Positions 45,383 through 57,249 of a stretch of 64,000 nucleotides of DNA are shown piece by piece. The position numbers and the translations under genes were made by a program. Origin of the DNA: Acanthosepion esculentum (Eukaryota > Mollusca > Cephalopoda > Sepiida > Sepiidae); the NCBI GenBank assembly GCA_964036315.1, contig OZ038480.1:6859703-6923702 (forward strand), read 5' to 3'. The notes beneath the pieces are model-generated. The model was not told the DNA's origin. It worked only from the letters and a program-made list of their open reading frames with translations, and did no database searches. Position 1 is the stretch's first letter, and the number at the start of each line of letters is the position of its first letter.

Positions 45383-48300
45383 CTCTCTGCGTGTGTATAT
45401 GTGTGTAGGTATTTTTCTGTAAAATATTTTATTAGTTTGCGGTAAAGTGTTGGTGAGCAATGTTTAACTTAAGATAGTAGTTACACATCTTCCCGCTGGG
45501 GAAAACGTTATGTGTCACAAGGACTGCTTTTTTATAACGTGGGACCCACACATTTTTTGTGTGGGTGGGCGCAAAAATTGCCGAGTTTTGTCAGCATAGC
45601 GTCAAGTCGTACTTTTGACCCTATCCAGCTAGTACAACGAAAAGTTCTGCCTAATAAATAGAAGCACATTAGTGATTTGTATTTGTTCAAAGTCAAGAGA
45701 GAAGGTCAACAGCGAAGATTTATTTGTAAAAATGCAAATATGGCACGAGACCAAAAAGATGGTTGGTGATTGTTGTTGGCCTTTACTATTCAACCCTACT
45801 CTTAAATAACTTTATTTGTAACCAATTCGCACTATAGTTTTATCAAAAGTACTCATCCGTCATTTTTTTTTTACTTTTTCATAGCGCACTATTCCACATT
45901 TACTCTATAGATAATATAATAATGAGATATTTACAACGATGATGAATGATGAGGTTTGGAGGCTTATAAAAAAAAACCGCTCAAATTAAAAACGAAACAA
46001 AATCCAGATTAATCTATGGCATACTTTTCCCACTGCTCTGTCGGAAGAGCGATTATTGTTTTCAGGTGGGGACAATAAACAACCCTTCCCTTTTTTTTAC
46101 CCGAAACAAGTAACATGTTCTCTAAAAAGGATAGAAAAATAGAAAGTTAAGATAACCACCGAATTACGAAGGCTATTTTTTCTCAATAGTTTAGGAATCT
46201 GGAAAAGAGTTTAAAAGAAACTTACTTTGAGTCTAACTTAATCAGAAGGAGCTCCAGAGGGGACTTAGGGTTAGGAGACTTTTCAATACATAGCTACTCG
46301 AAAAGCCAATCGGTTATGGCTCATTTTATGCTTACCACTTTCACTCCCCACCACTTGCTGAAAGACATCGTATCAAACCATTTTCTATCACTTCTAATCT
46401 TTAACTCAAGTTGATGTTTTCAGTAATCGATCAGATCACCACGAGGAAATGATTCTTGTAAATTTCCTTCAATCAAGTATTTAGGCAAAGGTCAGTCGAG
46501 TGAGAAACAGCATTTGTACAACGAGAAGGTTTGCCTAATAAATAGATGCACATTAACATTGACAAGGATCTATACGAGTCACAACTTCACCAATGTAGTC
46601 TCTGAGTGGGCGAACCGCCACTGTTTTTCCACACCACTTGTGCTCCGATTCTATCAAGCAGATCCCGTTTGTCCATTCCAAAAAAGAAGCTGTCTCGGGG
46701 GTTGGTCAAATAATCTGCACTCATCGCTCTAGAGTACGTTCAGTAAAGTCCCAATGAAGCCGAAACTCTCGCTAAGGAGATTCGAAGCGATCTCCTGAAC
46801 TGTAATCTGATATAACGTCTTCTGAGATCGATCAAAGTCACTGGGCTGGATAATTTCGGCCAGAGACTTATGCCATTCACTTAGTAGTTTACGATGAAAG
46901 ACTACTATAACACTCGGCTACCAATCCGATTCTTCTATTAGCAACCAGTACAGGAAAGCTGTCTCCAAGGTGTGTCAATGACTGACTCAGTTGCTTGGTC
47001 GTTGAACCTGACATGAGGATCATGTTTACTCTATTCCCAGAGAAAGAAGACGCTCGATTGTCGAAATCTAAACCTTAGACAGGGAGGCCCAATCGGTAAA
47101 AAACTGTAAGTAGCTATACTTGCAGCACATCTTCGCCGTTTTCTTCAAGGATATACACCATCAAAGCTGTTTTCATTGAAATTCTAACCAGTTTCTCTTT
47201 AATTAGAGCCCAATCCATACTGCGAGAATCTGGTCAGGTCCGTCTGTTCAGCTGTAGGGGTGTCATCTGGTTGTACTTTTGTACTTTTTCTAAACCAACT
47301 GTCATCACGACAAGACAAAAAGATAGTGGCGTTAGGGAAAACTCTGTCTCGATCCGCTACAGGTAAACAGGTTCCGCCCTTCAGCTTGGCAGGGAAGGTT
47401 CCAATAACAAAGGATAAAGTAAGGACAGCATTGGGAAACTCTGTTGAACTGAGCGTAATGTCTCGAAAGGTCAGGACCTTTTTCCATTGTCCACTAGGCA
47501 AGAGATTAATCCAGGTTCGAAATTGAAATTCGGCAACCTACAGCACAGTCACCAAGAACCGATTATATATCGTATCGAATACCTTAAACTGGTTGATTAA
47601 TATGTCTTTAGTGTTGTATTCTGATTCCTCTGCGATAGTGTGAACCAGTCCTGGGTTATTCTTCCTGTTATATCGCAAGTCGGTTCCGGTTCAAACTACC
47701 CATCAACAACATACTGCAAACCACTCACTGTGTCAAGTTCTTAGCCAAAATCTTTAACTCTGTACTCAACGAAATTGTGGACCTGTAACCATCTAATATG
47801 TCCCTACCTGTTATGGTCCAAGTTCCTTGTACCACGGTGATGGTCCAAGGTAGAACCAATGAAGAATAACTCGAACACAGGTATGGAATAACACAGATAT
47901 ATTACAAACAGAAATATATACAGAGAAGTAGAAGTATTAGTAATGACTATCAGATTTGGTTAGAGTGAACTATGCTGTCTCGACAAGTATCACTATTCCA
48001 ATGTTATTATTTATTTGCATTTCAAAATACAAAATGTGCCACAAGGGCTAAAATGGGGAGGGGGGAAGACTGGTCTTCTCTAGTCCTACCTGAAAACTAT
48101 CTAGTCTCATTCGTTGACCCATTCGTACTTACAATTTTCCTTTCACCATAACAACACATTTACTTTCACAACACAATCACCAAAATACCACATTTTCTCG
48201 ATGAAAAGCCCTAACATGAATTTTTATTTACAAAATCATCGAGGGATGGGGAAAAAATCAAAAACCCAATGTTTATATACAATGTAAAATATGTATGTAC

Positions 48301-48845
48301 AAGAAACTAAACAAAACAATATTAGTAGTAGGACCCTTCCAAAAATGTGTCAGAAATCTCTATTAACTGGGATGAACAAATCCAGAGAACAGAGACATCT
48401 GTCACCTAAAACGTGGGGAGGGGTGGAGACAAGAAACTAAAAAGGAGGACAAAAAAAACAGGACTTATGTACTTGCATGCTCTAGCTACGTTGAAAGGAA
48501 AATATTTAGCCCTGAGGAGGCCAAAACTGAACATGAAAATGTCCTATCTTACCTTAAAAGGCTGGGATGACTAATGTTTCGGTTCGAGGCCCAAAATCCT
48601 CTTGCTTAAGTTGCGTCCAACAACCACTCTAGGTCAGCACCTCTCACTCGCACCAAGCGCGAAATTTTCACCCACCTTTTGCCGAAATTCCAATGTTCTT
48701 ACAATAATCCTCCTGCTCCCTCTTGAGGCGCAGTATTTATAATGTCCGGAATAGTCCATTATTATCATGGGTAAGTTCACATAACACTACCATAGTTGCT
48801 TTTCTTCATTAATGTCCTCAAGTTCCTGGTTATTTTCCGAATGCT
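44147..48845. other. Long stretch without recognisable genes
   Basis: A CT microsatellite occupies about 45338-45388. Overlapping frames around 47199-47526 (100 codons on minus, 88 on plus) show no domain I recognise. The minus strand of 46.9-47.5 kb has a protein-like look with several broken frames, so it may be a decayed transposon. GGCGCAGTATTTATAATG near 48733-48750 resembles the TATA region of the window's minus-strand LTRs, without confirmed boundaries. Confidence 0.4.
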
Positions 48846-49517
48846 TCCCTGTTCAAACCAGGTGCTGACCACTGCCGTCAAAAAATGGAACAAACATTTG
48901 CACAGTTCGTAGGGTAGTCTATCCAGCCATGACGCTTTGTTACTTCCGATCCACTACAGCACCTCCCGAAAATTGTTCTCTATAATTGGTTTCTAGTAAC
49001 GAGCCGCTTTGTACAATTCTAGTTTGGGAATGTCGGCAAAATAACTGCAAAATTCCTCCTGGCATATCCCAGGTTCCTCAGTGAAACGATCTTAGAAATA
49101 CTGACGAAGGATATATTAGTCCAGAGTAGTAAATTATCCAATGTGACATTCAGTATTTCGACATACCACTTTCCTACGCAGTTCTGGGCCAATGTTCACG
49201 GCTAAATTGGGCACTCACTTTGACCTATATTTACCTGACTGAGCCTAGCAGCACTTGTTACTCGAGTGCCCCGGATCTTCCCGAGCTAGTTCTATGGTTA
49301 AAGTGTCTCCCAGTCTGGATAACTTATTTTCTAATGCCCCCGTCGTCTTTGCTTTATCTGTAGCAAATCTTTGAGCATATTTGACTGTGAACAACCGAGT
49401 CTTATCCTCGATTGAGACCCACCATTTATTGCCCATCGCCACTCCCTTCCCGTTTGATTCCAGCTGTTGCAATAAAGCTTCACTATCCCATATATTCAAT
49501 TTCCACAAATAAGCCAA
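48846..49517 (-). pseudogene. LINE fragment: linker and reverse-transcriptase start
   Basis: On the minus strand, 49517-49245 encodes GNKWWVSIEDKTRLFTVKYA, then QRFATDKAKTTGALENKLSR, a charged linker of the kind between endonuclease and RT in LINE proteins. Further along, near 48.87-48.98 kb, GSNKASWLDRLPYELCKCLF reads like the RT motif NKAPGxDGLPYELY, followed by a hydrophobic stretch and FEQGSIRKITR. Multiple stops interrupt it. Clade not assigned. Confidence 0.6.
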
Positions 49518-49629
49518 TCACTATACTGTGATACAAATAGCTCAGCTAGTGGAACATGGTGACAAGCTAAGAAGCCTACAGTGACTCTCCTAACAAACGC
49601 TGTCTCTGATAACTCACTCTTTATGGAGA

Positions 49630-50110
49630 CAGCTGAATTCCACATCTCCCGCTACAGTTGATCAATCCGATATCTGACTTCTTTATATGTCCTTTCAAGA
49701 CGTGGGTGATCATGGCTCTCCACAATTTCCTGTCCTTCGTATCTCTTTATTTTGTTATTTCTCCTAAACTTTCTTCCGCTATCCATTTACTCAAGCTCAC
49801 TAAGTAGGTTATGTGTTGCTTCCCTCTGTCCCTTTTGCCTTCAATCTGTCCTGTGAGTATCAGATTTTCCAAGCTGTCTTTCCTCATTATGTGTCTTAGA
49901 AATTTCAATTGTCTCTTCTTGATGTTAAGTATAAGTTTCCTTTTTATTTCCATTTTCTCTAAAACTTCGTTGTTGCTCACCTGCTTAGTATATGGTATCC
50001 TCAGCATCCCTCTGTAGAACTATATTTCAGTTGTTTTAAGTTTCTTCTTCATCTGTGAGGAGATTGTCTAGCATTTACTGCCATATAAGGAGCACTGATA
50101 TCACGTAACA
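49630..50110 (-). pseudogene. LINE reverse-transcriptase C-terminus (RTE-like)
   Basis: The minus strand 50007-49747 encodes MLRIPYTKQVSNNEVLEKM, then KKRQLKFLRHIMRKDSLENL and GKRDRGKQHITYLVSL. This matches the conserved RILRI-W-DKVSNEEVL...RQL+FLGH+MR+D...G+R+RGRQR-TYL tail of RTE-like endonuclease/RT proteins. A frameshift later it continues as DRKLWRAMITHVLKGHIKK (49.68-49.74 kb). That last segment matches the minisatellite unit at 22-29 kb, so this kind of element was its source. The N-terminal half is missing. Confidence 0.85.
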
Positions 50111-50565
50111 GTTCAACGACCAGAATAACCAGGGTGAGTTCGGTCACTGTTCTCGCTTCCTGGTCCTGTCTGTCTTTCCAATCCACCATTAAAATTAGTC
50201 ATCTGACGAAACATTCCATTAGCGAACTAACTCACTGTATCACTCGCAGACGATTATTTAAACTATAGGTGAGTCGTATTGAAAAGTCCACGTGAAATCG
50301 TGAATATGGAATTGTATGAGGAAGTTTATTAACCATAGATACTATTGTTACTACTCAACTACGTTACTAAAACTGATTGTGACTAATGGCTAGACCCTGA
50401 TATGATTTTGTATTTATGTACGACAAGAGGCTCCAAACATAGTTCTAATTTACGCTCTTCACAGCATGTCTTCAGCTCTGTATTCGAAGCAAGAAGGTAT
50501 GTGTCCAGCAACTCGACTAACTAATGTCTCCCGATTATCATTTTGGCCTTTACTAAAGCTTAGTC
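50111..50565. other. Unassigned stretch
   Basis: No recognisable feature. Confidence 0.4.
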
Positions 50566-51500
50566 TGTAGCGGACCCCCATGGAGGGGGCGCGATATGAA
50601 ACCACAGCCCGAACGTACCCGTATCGCAGATAAATGATGAGGTCACGCTATTCGAATTAAAGACGTGAAATCTGACAAGGTGAAACAAAATGGACAACAG
50701 AACGAGGATATGTGTGATTAATGCTAAGTTTATTTATAAAGAAGAGGCCGTGGGGTATATTGGTCTGGCAATCAAGGTAATGGTTGTCGGACTGGTCGTG
50801 TCGAGGCTTGGACTAGTCGAGTCGATGGCTGGAGTCGAGGTGCAGACGTTCCGTTCGTGTCGACGATTGGACGTTGAGGTCGACGACGGGATACTAAGGT
50901 GCGTTCGTTCCGGTCGTGTCGACGGTTGGACGTTGCAGTGCAGGCATTGCTGGTCGAGGTCGGTGTCGGAACCTCCCGTAGTAATTACAACCGATAGAAT
51001 ACGGGAAAGGTTGGTCGTTGCAGATGGTCGGTGCTGGTCGTCGCAGATGATCGTTGATCGCTGCAGGTGATCGATGCTGGTCGTTGCAGTTGAACGCTGC
51101 TGGTTAGCTGGTCAGGTTTCGGACTGGACGTGTCGGGCAGGAACGGGGAGCTGGCGTTGCGATGTTGTTGGGCATATCGAATGTCCGATGCTGGCGTTGC
51201 GTGTCTGCTGGTCGAGTCCGATATCGAAACCTCCCGTAATGATCATATCCGTAGTGTACGGGAAAGGTTAAGGACTACGTGCGGGAAGCCAGTAGGGACG
51301 GAAATGCCGAGAGTTGAACAGGCGCAAGGAGCCAGAAGTAAAGAGGCGAAGTAAAGACAGAAAGAGAGGTAGATCCAACTCGCATCCAGTTGGCAGACGA
51401 AAAAATGGGAGCGTAACTAAATACGCAGCCCGGGTCGGCGTCCTGGTCACAAAGGCCAGGAGCCTGCGTACCGACCGTTCAGCCGTCTGGGTACCGACCT
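50566..51500 (-). mobile_element. LTR-like GC-rich region; left edge only
   Basis: TGTAGCGGACCCC at 50566 matches the edge of the solo LTR at 38085. Downstream are degenerate GC-rich direct repeats built on GGTCGT, TGGACGT and GCTGGTCG units (about 50770-51230). A duplicated segment contains GAACCTCCCGTA...ATCCG-like (about 50968 and 51227). The right boundary and a TSD were not found. Open frames here are repeat-driven. Confidence 0.35.
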
Positions 51501-51631
51501 TGAATTCAGCGTGAAGTCGCTGTGTTATGTTAAGGAAGACCAACAACAGACACGGTCTCGCAAAAATGCTAAAAAATCTCTCTAAAAATGAGTTGAGATT
51601 TGCTACGAAAAAACAAAGGTCTAAAAATGCT

Positions 51632-51930
51632 GGGGTAGACTGTTCTAGTTCCACGTGCCATGTCTGATGGAGGTCATGGTTATCTCCTGTTAATTCCCCT
51701 CTCCAAGTTCTCCTCCGCCTTAATCAGGTATTGAGCTCACACTCTTTGGATCCTGTCACTGGATATAACTAACGCCATTATCTACTGTGCCATGTGTTCA
51801 GTGAGCGAAATAAAGGGTTCAGTTCGACATTCCAACCACCTGAAGAAGACCGGAGCGTACAACGGCTGAAACGTTGTAATACATATGGCGACAAAGATGA
51901 GGACAATAGTCCGAATAATGTAAATAATGA
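51632..51930 (+). repeat. Dispersed repeat with hammerhead-like core, full copy
   Basis: GGGGTAGACTGTTCTAGTTCC at the left, then CCTTAATCAGGTATTGAGCT, GCGAAATAAAGGGTTCAG, CTGAAGA (51840-51846), a stem-forming stretch, GAAAC (51868-51872), GGCGACAAAGATGAGGACAA and TAATGTAAATAATG. Its left half is the arm of the 11.9-kb palindrome. Pieces recur at 52770-52945, 53275-53600 and 36609-36630. Confidence 0.75.
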
Positions 51931-52769
51931 ACAAAATTCTAGTATAAAATTTCGCTTAAACATTTCTAATTTTTGAAATTTGCATCTTAAACATTTTCTG
52001 CCGTCGCAATGGTCCCATGTTTTAATCTTATTTTGTCAATAATATTCTTACTCTAATCCCATCATATTTATTACGATCACTAGTTATTTACTAGGCTTAC
52101 TTTAATTTTAATACTAGCACAGAATATAAGATATTGTGTGAGGTTTGAACTCGCTACTTAGTTATTGTCTACCAACGATTGCATCAAGGCTAGACGTTAC
52201 CCAATTATTTTTTCGCCACTAGTATTTAGTGACTTTCAAGCGCAACTTTTCCTAATACTTCAGTATTCTCAGTTTTTGTATATATGATTACAGTTTTTCC
52301 TTGGATTTCAATTTCTATTTATTTTCAAAATTGTTCGGTAGTGTTTAAAGCTCTCCGATAATGATGAGTACTACATTTATCGTTATAATTTATTCTTTTC
52401 TTAGTTGCCTGGCGTTATACAGATCTTTTTTTTAATGTGAATTTCACTTTGCGTACTGATAAGACAAACCTTCTAACAGGTCTTCTTTTCTTTGTTGGTT
52501 TAACTTTTTCCTCTCCTCCAATTATTATGCACCGCAGTGGGACGGTCATGTGACTCTCAACGGCCAATTAGTAGACCCCCCCTACACCCAGGACAGTCTT
52601 TTGGTAAACGCCACTAAGAGAAAATGCACTTCTAATGCGTAGGTAGACACTTTATTTTGCAACATGGCCTGCTTGACTTGCGAGTCAAGATATCCTTTCG
52701 TAACATCCATTTCCATTTTAGGGTTGGAGAGAAGGCATGTAAGACAATAATTTACATTATTTATATCCA
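51931..52769. other. Unassigned stretch
   Basis: No recognisable feature. Confidence 0.4.
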
Positions 52770-52945
52770 GTATTATTTACACTATTTACATCGTTCGGGC
52801 TGTTGTCCTTATCTTTATTGCCATATTCACGACGTTTCGGACGTTGTACGCTTCAACCTTCTTCAGGTGATATACATTGGAATTTCGAACTGAACCCTTT
52901 ATTTAGTCCACGTAGGTGGATTGTTCTAAGTCTACGTGCCACGAG
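52770..52945 (-). repeat. Dispersed repeat copy, minus strand
   Basis: Minus strand: AATAAAGGGTTCAGTTCGAA, then CTGAAGA (52860-52866 region), GAAAC (52834-52838), then TTTACATCG-like. Same family as 51632. Confidence 0.65.
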
Positions 52946-53274
52946 GAGAAATAGAAAAATCGGTTATGGCTGATCACATATGGAGTGGAAAGGGAGATAA
53001 CCGTCCCCTGTGAGATGAAGTTGAAATAATAGACAAAGAACATCACTGAAAAATACAAAAACCTAAGAAATCAGCGCATATGCTGAGCCACAAAAATCTC
53101 CTAAGCCGGTCAAGCAGAGACATGAATACAATATGGGAACCAGTAATACAAAGAACTAGAGAAAAAAACAGCAATAACAACAATTTGTAATATGAGCTCT
53201 AGTAAAAAAAAAAAGGTTACTGGTTTATAAGTTAAACACATTCACTTACTGATGTCCGTAAGGATCGAATTGTG

Positions 53275-53600
53275 TAAATGGTGTAAATAGTTACAATACC
53301 TCGTCTCAAAAATAGTGACACATCTTGAAGAAGACCGCGGCGTAAAACGGCCGAAACGTCGTGAATATGGCAATAAAGATGAGGACAGCAGACCGAACGA
53401 TGTAAATAATGTAAATAGTTACAATACCTCATCTCAGAAATATAGACAAATATCCGGACTATTGTTCTCATCTTTGTTGCTATTATCACAGCGGCTGTTG
53501 CGCCCTACGTCCTTCTTCAGGTGTATATCGATCCGGGTAACCTTCAGGGAATTTCGAACTGAATACCATACGAGGGTAGATTGTTTTCGTTCCGCTATCC
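53275..53600. repeat. Two opposed dispersed repeat copies
   Basis: A plus-strand copy (TTGAAGAAGACCG ... GGCCGAAACGTCG, about 53320-53425) is followed by a minus-strand copy (about 53455-53560). A shared GTAAATAGTTACAATACCTC repeats at about 53282 and 53409. Confidence 0.65.
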
Positions 53601-54455
53601 ATGTCTAGGGATATCTTGTCTTGTTCTTATTTAGTCCTGCTCTCTATTGTCTCTTTCCACTAAGTTTAGAATAAAGGATTTTATGGGTTTTTTTAAAGCA
53701 GGCCGTATTGTGGCAGTATTGTGTTGTATGCGCTAAAAGTGGTTTGCTAGGGACTAAGAAGTCTCACGGAGGGACAATGAGACACGTCTTGTCACTGCGC
53801 ATCCTGTGAATGAAGAGAAAAAGAAGAGAGTGAGCGGGCCGTGCCCTTTCATTTTATATTGCCACCTAATTGAAGAAGAGCCAATTTCTTCTGCTCGTCG
53901 ATTGTAACAACAGCCATTCTTGTTATTATTTATTTACGCATACTATGTTTGTAGATATACATACATCAGAAAACTTATCTACTAAGATCAGTACTAGTAC
54001 TATTAAAACAAAAATACTTATTATTTAACTGATCGTGACATAAATGTTAATTGTTTCCCGGGACGTTGTTAATTAACACTTAAATATTAACAAAATTGAA
54101 AGTATTTCCAAGTTTGTTTTCAAACATTTATTGCTTGCAAGTATATATTTGAATCAATGAGTGATTCCTTAAAACACATTTTCATTTAGTTTACAATGTT
54201 GACTACTGCATGAAAGAATAGTTCTGTTAATAAAAATTAATCTCTTTTCATAGACATTGTTTTTCCCTCTTGTCAAAGCATTCTTGGATTGTTAAAAAAT
54301 ACATTTAAGGGAACACGTGTTAAATTGGAAAATTTGAACTATATAAAAAGAAAAGGTCATATCTCGCGTGTGTGTATAATATATTATAATGTACCTATGT
54401 GTGAAAAATTTCATCAGTCCTACCCTTATTCTGCTTTAATGATCTCCCGAAGAAC
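53601..54455. other. Unassigned stretch
   Basis: No recognisable feature. Confidence 0.4.
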
Positions 54456-55145
54456 ATAGGCCGATCTTTAGTGAATGCTTAGTGAATGACACAACGGTAT
54501 ATGAGCGCACTTCCCCAAATCACGCTGACAACAGATCTCTCCTGTGACCTAAGTCTAACAGCTCAATAGGGGAATAACTGGCTTCTAACATTAAGTATCT
54601 CAAAAACAAAATTAGTGACATTTCATCACTAAAGATGCTAGAAACGTGATCAGTTCCCTATACCGCTCCAGTAAGTACCTGACTCCTCTTGATATACTCT
54701 ACCTTTATAAGAGCCAGCTCAAGCCGAAAATGGAGTACTGCTGCTATATATGGACGGGAGCTGCCCAGTCTTCACTTTCCAGTCTTGGTATAGTCCAAAA
54801 GCATCTACACGGCCTTGTGGGTGATGAATTATTTTCCACCCTACAACCACTTTCCCACAGACGATGTGTTACAGATCTCTCGCTACTCTCTCGCTATGTC
54901 CATGGCAAATGTTCGAACAAGTTACATTCATTAGTTCCACCAATTCAGACTTTCACAGCTAAGACTCACCGTGCCATGTACACTCGAATGAACCACCAGC
55001 CTTTAGGAGTGAAGTTGAAAAAAACTTCACTCCTAAAGGCCGTAACCCAACATATCATACCATTTTGGAATCGGGTCAACTCAGTGAGCAAATTAAAAAA
55101 ATTTCGTATCGGATCGGGACCCACAATCCTGAAATTTGGGATTCT
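54456..55145 (+). pseudogene. Jockey/CR1-like LINE reverse-transcriptase C-terminus
   Basis: An open frame at 54646-55145 encodes SLYRSSKYLTPLDILYLYKS, QLKPKMEYCCYIWTGAAQSS, LSSLGIVQKHLHGLVGDELF, LSHRRCVTDLSLLSRYVHGK and IIPFWNRVNSVSKLKKF. This order (LYR...LY+.Q++P.MEYC..+W.GA......L...Q+.......AHRR...SL.LLYRY..G+CS) is the C-terminal thumb region of jockey/CR1-type LINE reverse transcriptases. Upstream, frameshifted pieces (VNDTTVYE for the usual ADDTT, and GNNWLLTLSISKTKLVTFHH) extend it to about 54470. The catalytic ADD is changed to VND. The LTR element at 55146 is inserted at its 3' end. Confidence 0.85.
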
Positions 55146-55652
55146 TGTAGAGGACCGGGGTGTGTGAAGTGTGATGAGATCTCTCTGGGTTAAACTTTCC
55201 GCTGGCCGGTCCAGCTACATGGGAATGTTGGACCTTAATGGAGTCCAAAGAAGATAAAGAAAACAAACAAGACCGATATACATGTATGCAAACAAATATA
55301 TATTAATAACAAACATTAATACACGAAGACATGAAATGTTACTGAGTGTTTGTATGGAAAGTTGTGTGTGTGTTGAGTGTCCGTACGAACGCGTATTTTG
55401 TTTTTAACGTGTTCCCAGAATATGAGAAACGCTGTTTGTGTGAAAGGTCACATATTGGAATAAGTAAAAAAGAGAAAGTTTTTTTTACCTCGCCTCACGC
55501 GTGAGGTTGCGGCCCGAGTCGAGGCAGCTGGCCGCACGTGTGCGCAAGCAGTAAAAAGAGGAAGAGGCGAAAGGTCAGCCAGTATTTATACTCGTGGGAG
55601 AGAGAGACCCCTGTTGAAGGATTAAGGAAATGAGGAGGAGCTAACTGCGACA
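55146..55652 (-). mobile_element. LTR copy A (downstream LTR of the minus-strand element)
   Basis: Bounded by TGTAGAGGACCGGGG and GCTAACTGCGACA. It carries a ~20-bp segment (within GCGGCCCGAGTCGAGGCAGC) absent from copy B. Confidence 0.88.
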
Positions 55653-56367
55653 ATACCTCCCCTCTGGATTAAAAGTTGTAGGAGGCGAACTTTTAAAATG
55701 TAAAAAGTTTTGAAAATTATTCTTATGCACTGAAAAGAGAATGTGTCTGAGGTTGCGATGCGTGATTCGACGAATGTGCTTGTGTTGTCGTCAGGGTGCT
55801 GTGTAATTCTCTAGTGAGTCAGAGAAACGTCGGTAGTGTTCAGCCGTTGCTCTTTTTTTGTCAATGCTCCACGTAGAGTTGGGTTTGTCGTCCCGTCAAC
55901 CTGTTTGCTGACCTCGTCGTACTTTTGCTTGAAAGATGAGGTTGTTTTGGGGATGCGAGGATAAAATTGGCGCCCAAGATTTAAGCAGCGTTGTGGTGAA
56001 GTTGGGTGGCTGCTGCTGCTGCTAGGCTTGGCTGTTTCTTGTGGTCAGCGACGATGGTCGGCCAAGTTGAGCTGATGTAGAATTTCTACCGAGTGTTGAA
56101 TGAAAGTTGGGAGAATTTGCTATTATTGACGGTAGAATATCGTTCTCGCAAAATTCTTAGGTCATTCGAATTGCATCGTTGCAGGGTGAGAAAGGACAGT
56201 GAGTCGCCTTTGTTTGAGATGGAGTACACACTTTGTTTCAGTTCAGAAGAAAGTTGAATTTAGTTAAAAATGGCGTTGCGTTCTCTGTTTGGTGGTCTGT
56301 ATAAGGATTTGTTCGTACATATATCGCCCCGTGTGCGTGTTCATAATCACGTCGGGTAGTCACCATT

Positions 56368-56855
56368 TGTAGAGGACCGGGGTGTGTGAAGTGTGATGAG
56401 ATCTCTCTGGGTTAAACTTTCCGCTGGCCAGTCCAGCTACATGGGAATGTTGGACCTTAATGGAGTCCAAAGAAGATAAAGAAAACAAACAAGACCGATA
56501 TACATGTATGCAAACAAATATATATTAATAACAAACATTAATACACGAAGACATGAAATGTTACAGAGTGTTTGTATGGAAAGTTATGTGTGTGTTGAGT
56601 GTCCGTACGAACGCGTATTTTGTTTTTAGCGTGTTCCCAGAATATGGGAAACGCTGTTTGTGTGAGAGGTCACATATTGGAATAAGTAAAAATGAGAAAG
56701 TTTTTTTACCTCGCCTCACGCGCGAGGTTGCTGGCCGCACGTCTGCGTAAGCCGTAAAAAGAGGAAGAGGCGAAAGGTCGGCCAGTATTTATACTCGTGG
56801 GAGAGAGAGACCCCTGTTGAAGGATTAAGGAAATGAGGAGGAGCTAACTGCGACA
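56368..56855 (-). mobile_element. LTR copy B (upstream LTR of the minus-strand element)
   Basis: Same boundaries as copy A. It adjoins the PBS, so it is the promoter LTR on the minus strand. A 98-codon reverse open frame overlapping its end is not coding. Confidence 0.88.
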
Positions 56856-56941
56856 TTCTCAAATTTTCATTACTGCGATTGTTTTCGGCGATTTTTGTAC
56901 GTGATTTTTTGCGACGAATTTTTTTTGTATCATAACAATTG

Positions 56942-56993
<52 letters not shown>
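56942..56993. repeat. TA microsatellite
   Basis: Uninterrupted (TA)n of about 52 bp. Confidence 0.95.
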
Positions 56994-56996
<3 letters not shown>

Positions 56997-57151
56997 GAGA
57001 TGCATCAAACACGACATATTTTTATTTTTAGTTCATTTTGTATAAACATTCTTTTTGATGGATACTCATATTCGAATAGTGCCTTTTTTTTTAAACAGTA
57101 TTTTTTATCCATTTACATCTTCGAGAAATCTTGTCAGAAAAATATGCGTCC

Positions 57152-57223
57152 TCCTACAGGATTCGAACCTTCACCCCTTATGGGGAACCGTCATTGGATA
57201 TGACGTGCCTCGGCCACGTAGGA
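57152..57223 (-). mobile_element. Class II tRNA-like sequence (Ser/Leu type) or SINE head
   Basis: On the minus strand, acceptor strands TCCTACG and TGTAGGA pair (one G-T). GTGGCCGAGG gives an A box, CGTCA-TATCCAA-TGACG forms a perfect anticodon arm, CCCC-ATAA-GGGG forms a long variable arm, and GGTTCGAATCC is a perfect B box. The long variable arm and the GGCCGAG D-arm recall serine or leucine tRNAs. The D loop is shortened, position 33 is A rather than T, and the T stem pairs poorly, so it is a tRNA relic or SINE head rather than a working tRNA. Confidence 0.6.
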
Positions 57224-57249
57224 TTTACGCTAAAACAAAGCCTGAATAG

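Larger units (their letters stand above)
55146..56855 (-). mobile_element. Non-autonomous Ty3/gypsy-like LTR retrotransposon, complete ends
   Basis: Two LTRs (55146-55652 and 56368-56855) bracket a 715-bp interior without gag or pol. The 4-bp TSD TTCT lies at 55142-55145 and 56856-56859. On the minus strand the PBS TGGTGACTACCCGACGTG (56348-56365) sits two bases inside the upstream LTR. A polypurine tract CCAGAGGGGAGGTAT (55653-55667) directly precedes the other LTR. The LTRs differ by a ~20-bp indel and roughly a dozen substitutions, so the insertion is fairly recent. A TATAAATACTGG promoter lies in each LTR. It must have been moved by proteins of a full-length relative. Confidence 0.88.

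Noticed and set aside
47199..47526. Overlapping 100- and 88-codon frames
   Set aside because: No recognisable domain; at most one could be real, and neither has supporting context. Listed only as unassigned.
50690..51654. Open frames of 126 and 128 codons
   Set aside because: They lie in GC-rich degenerate direct repeats of an LTR-like region with no protein motif.
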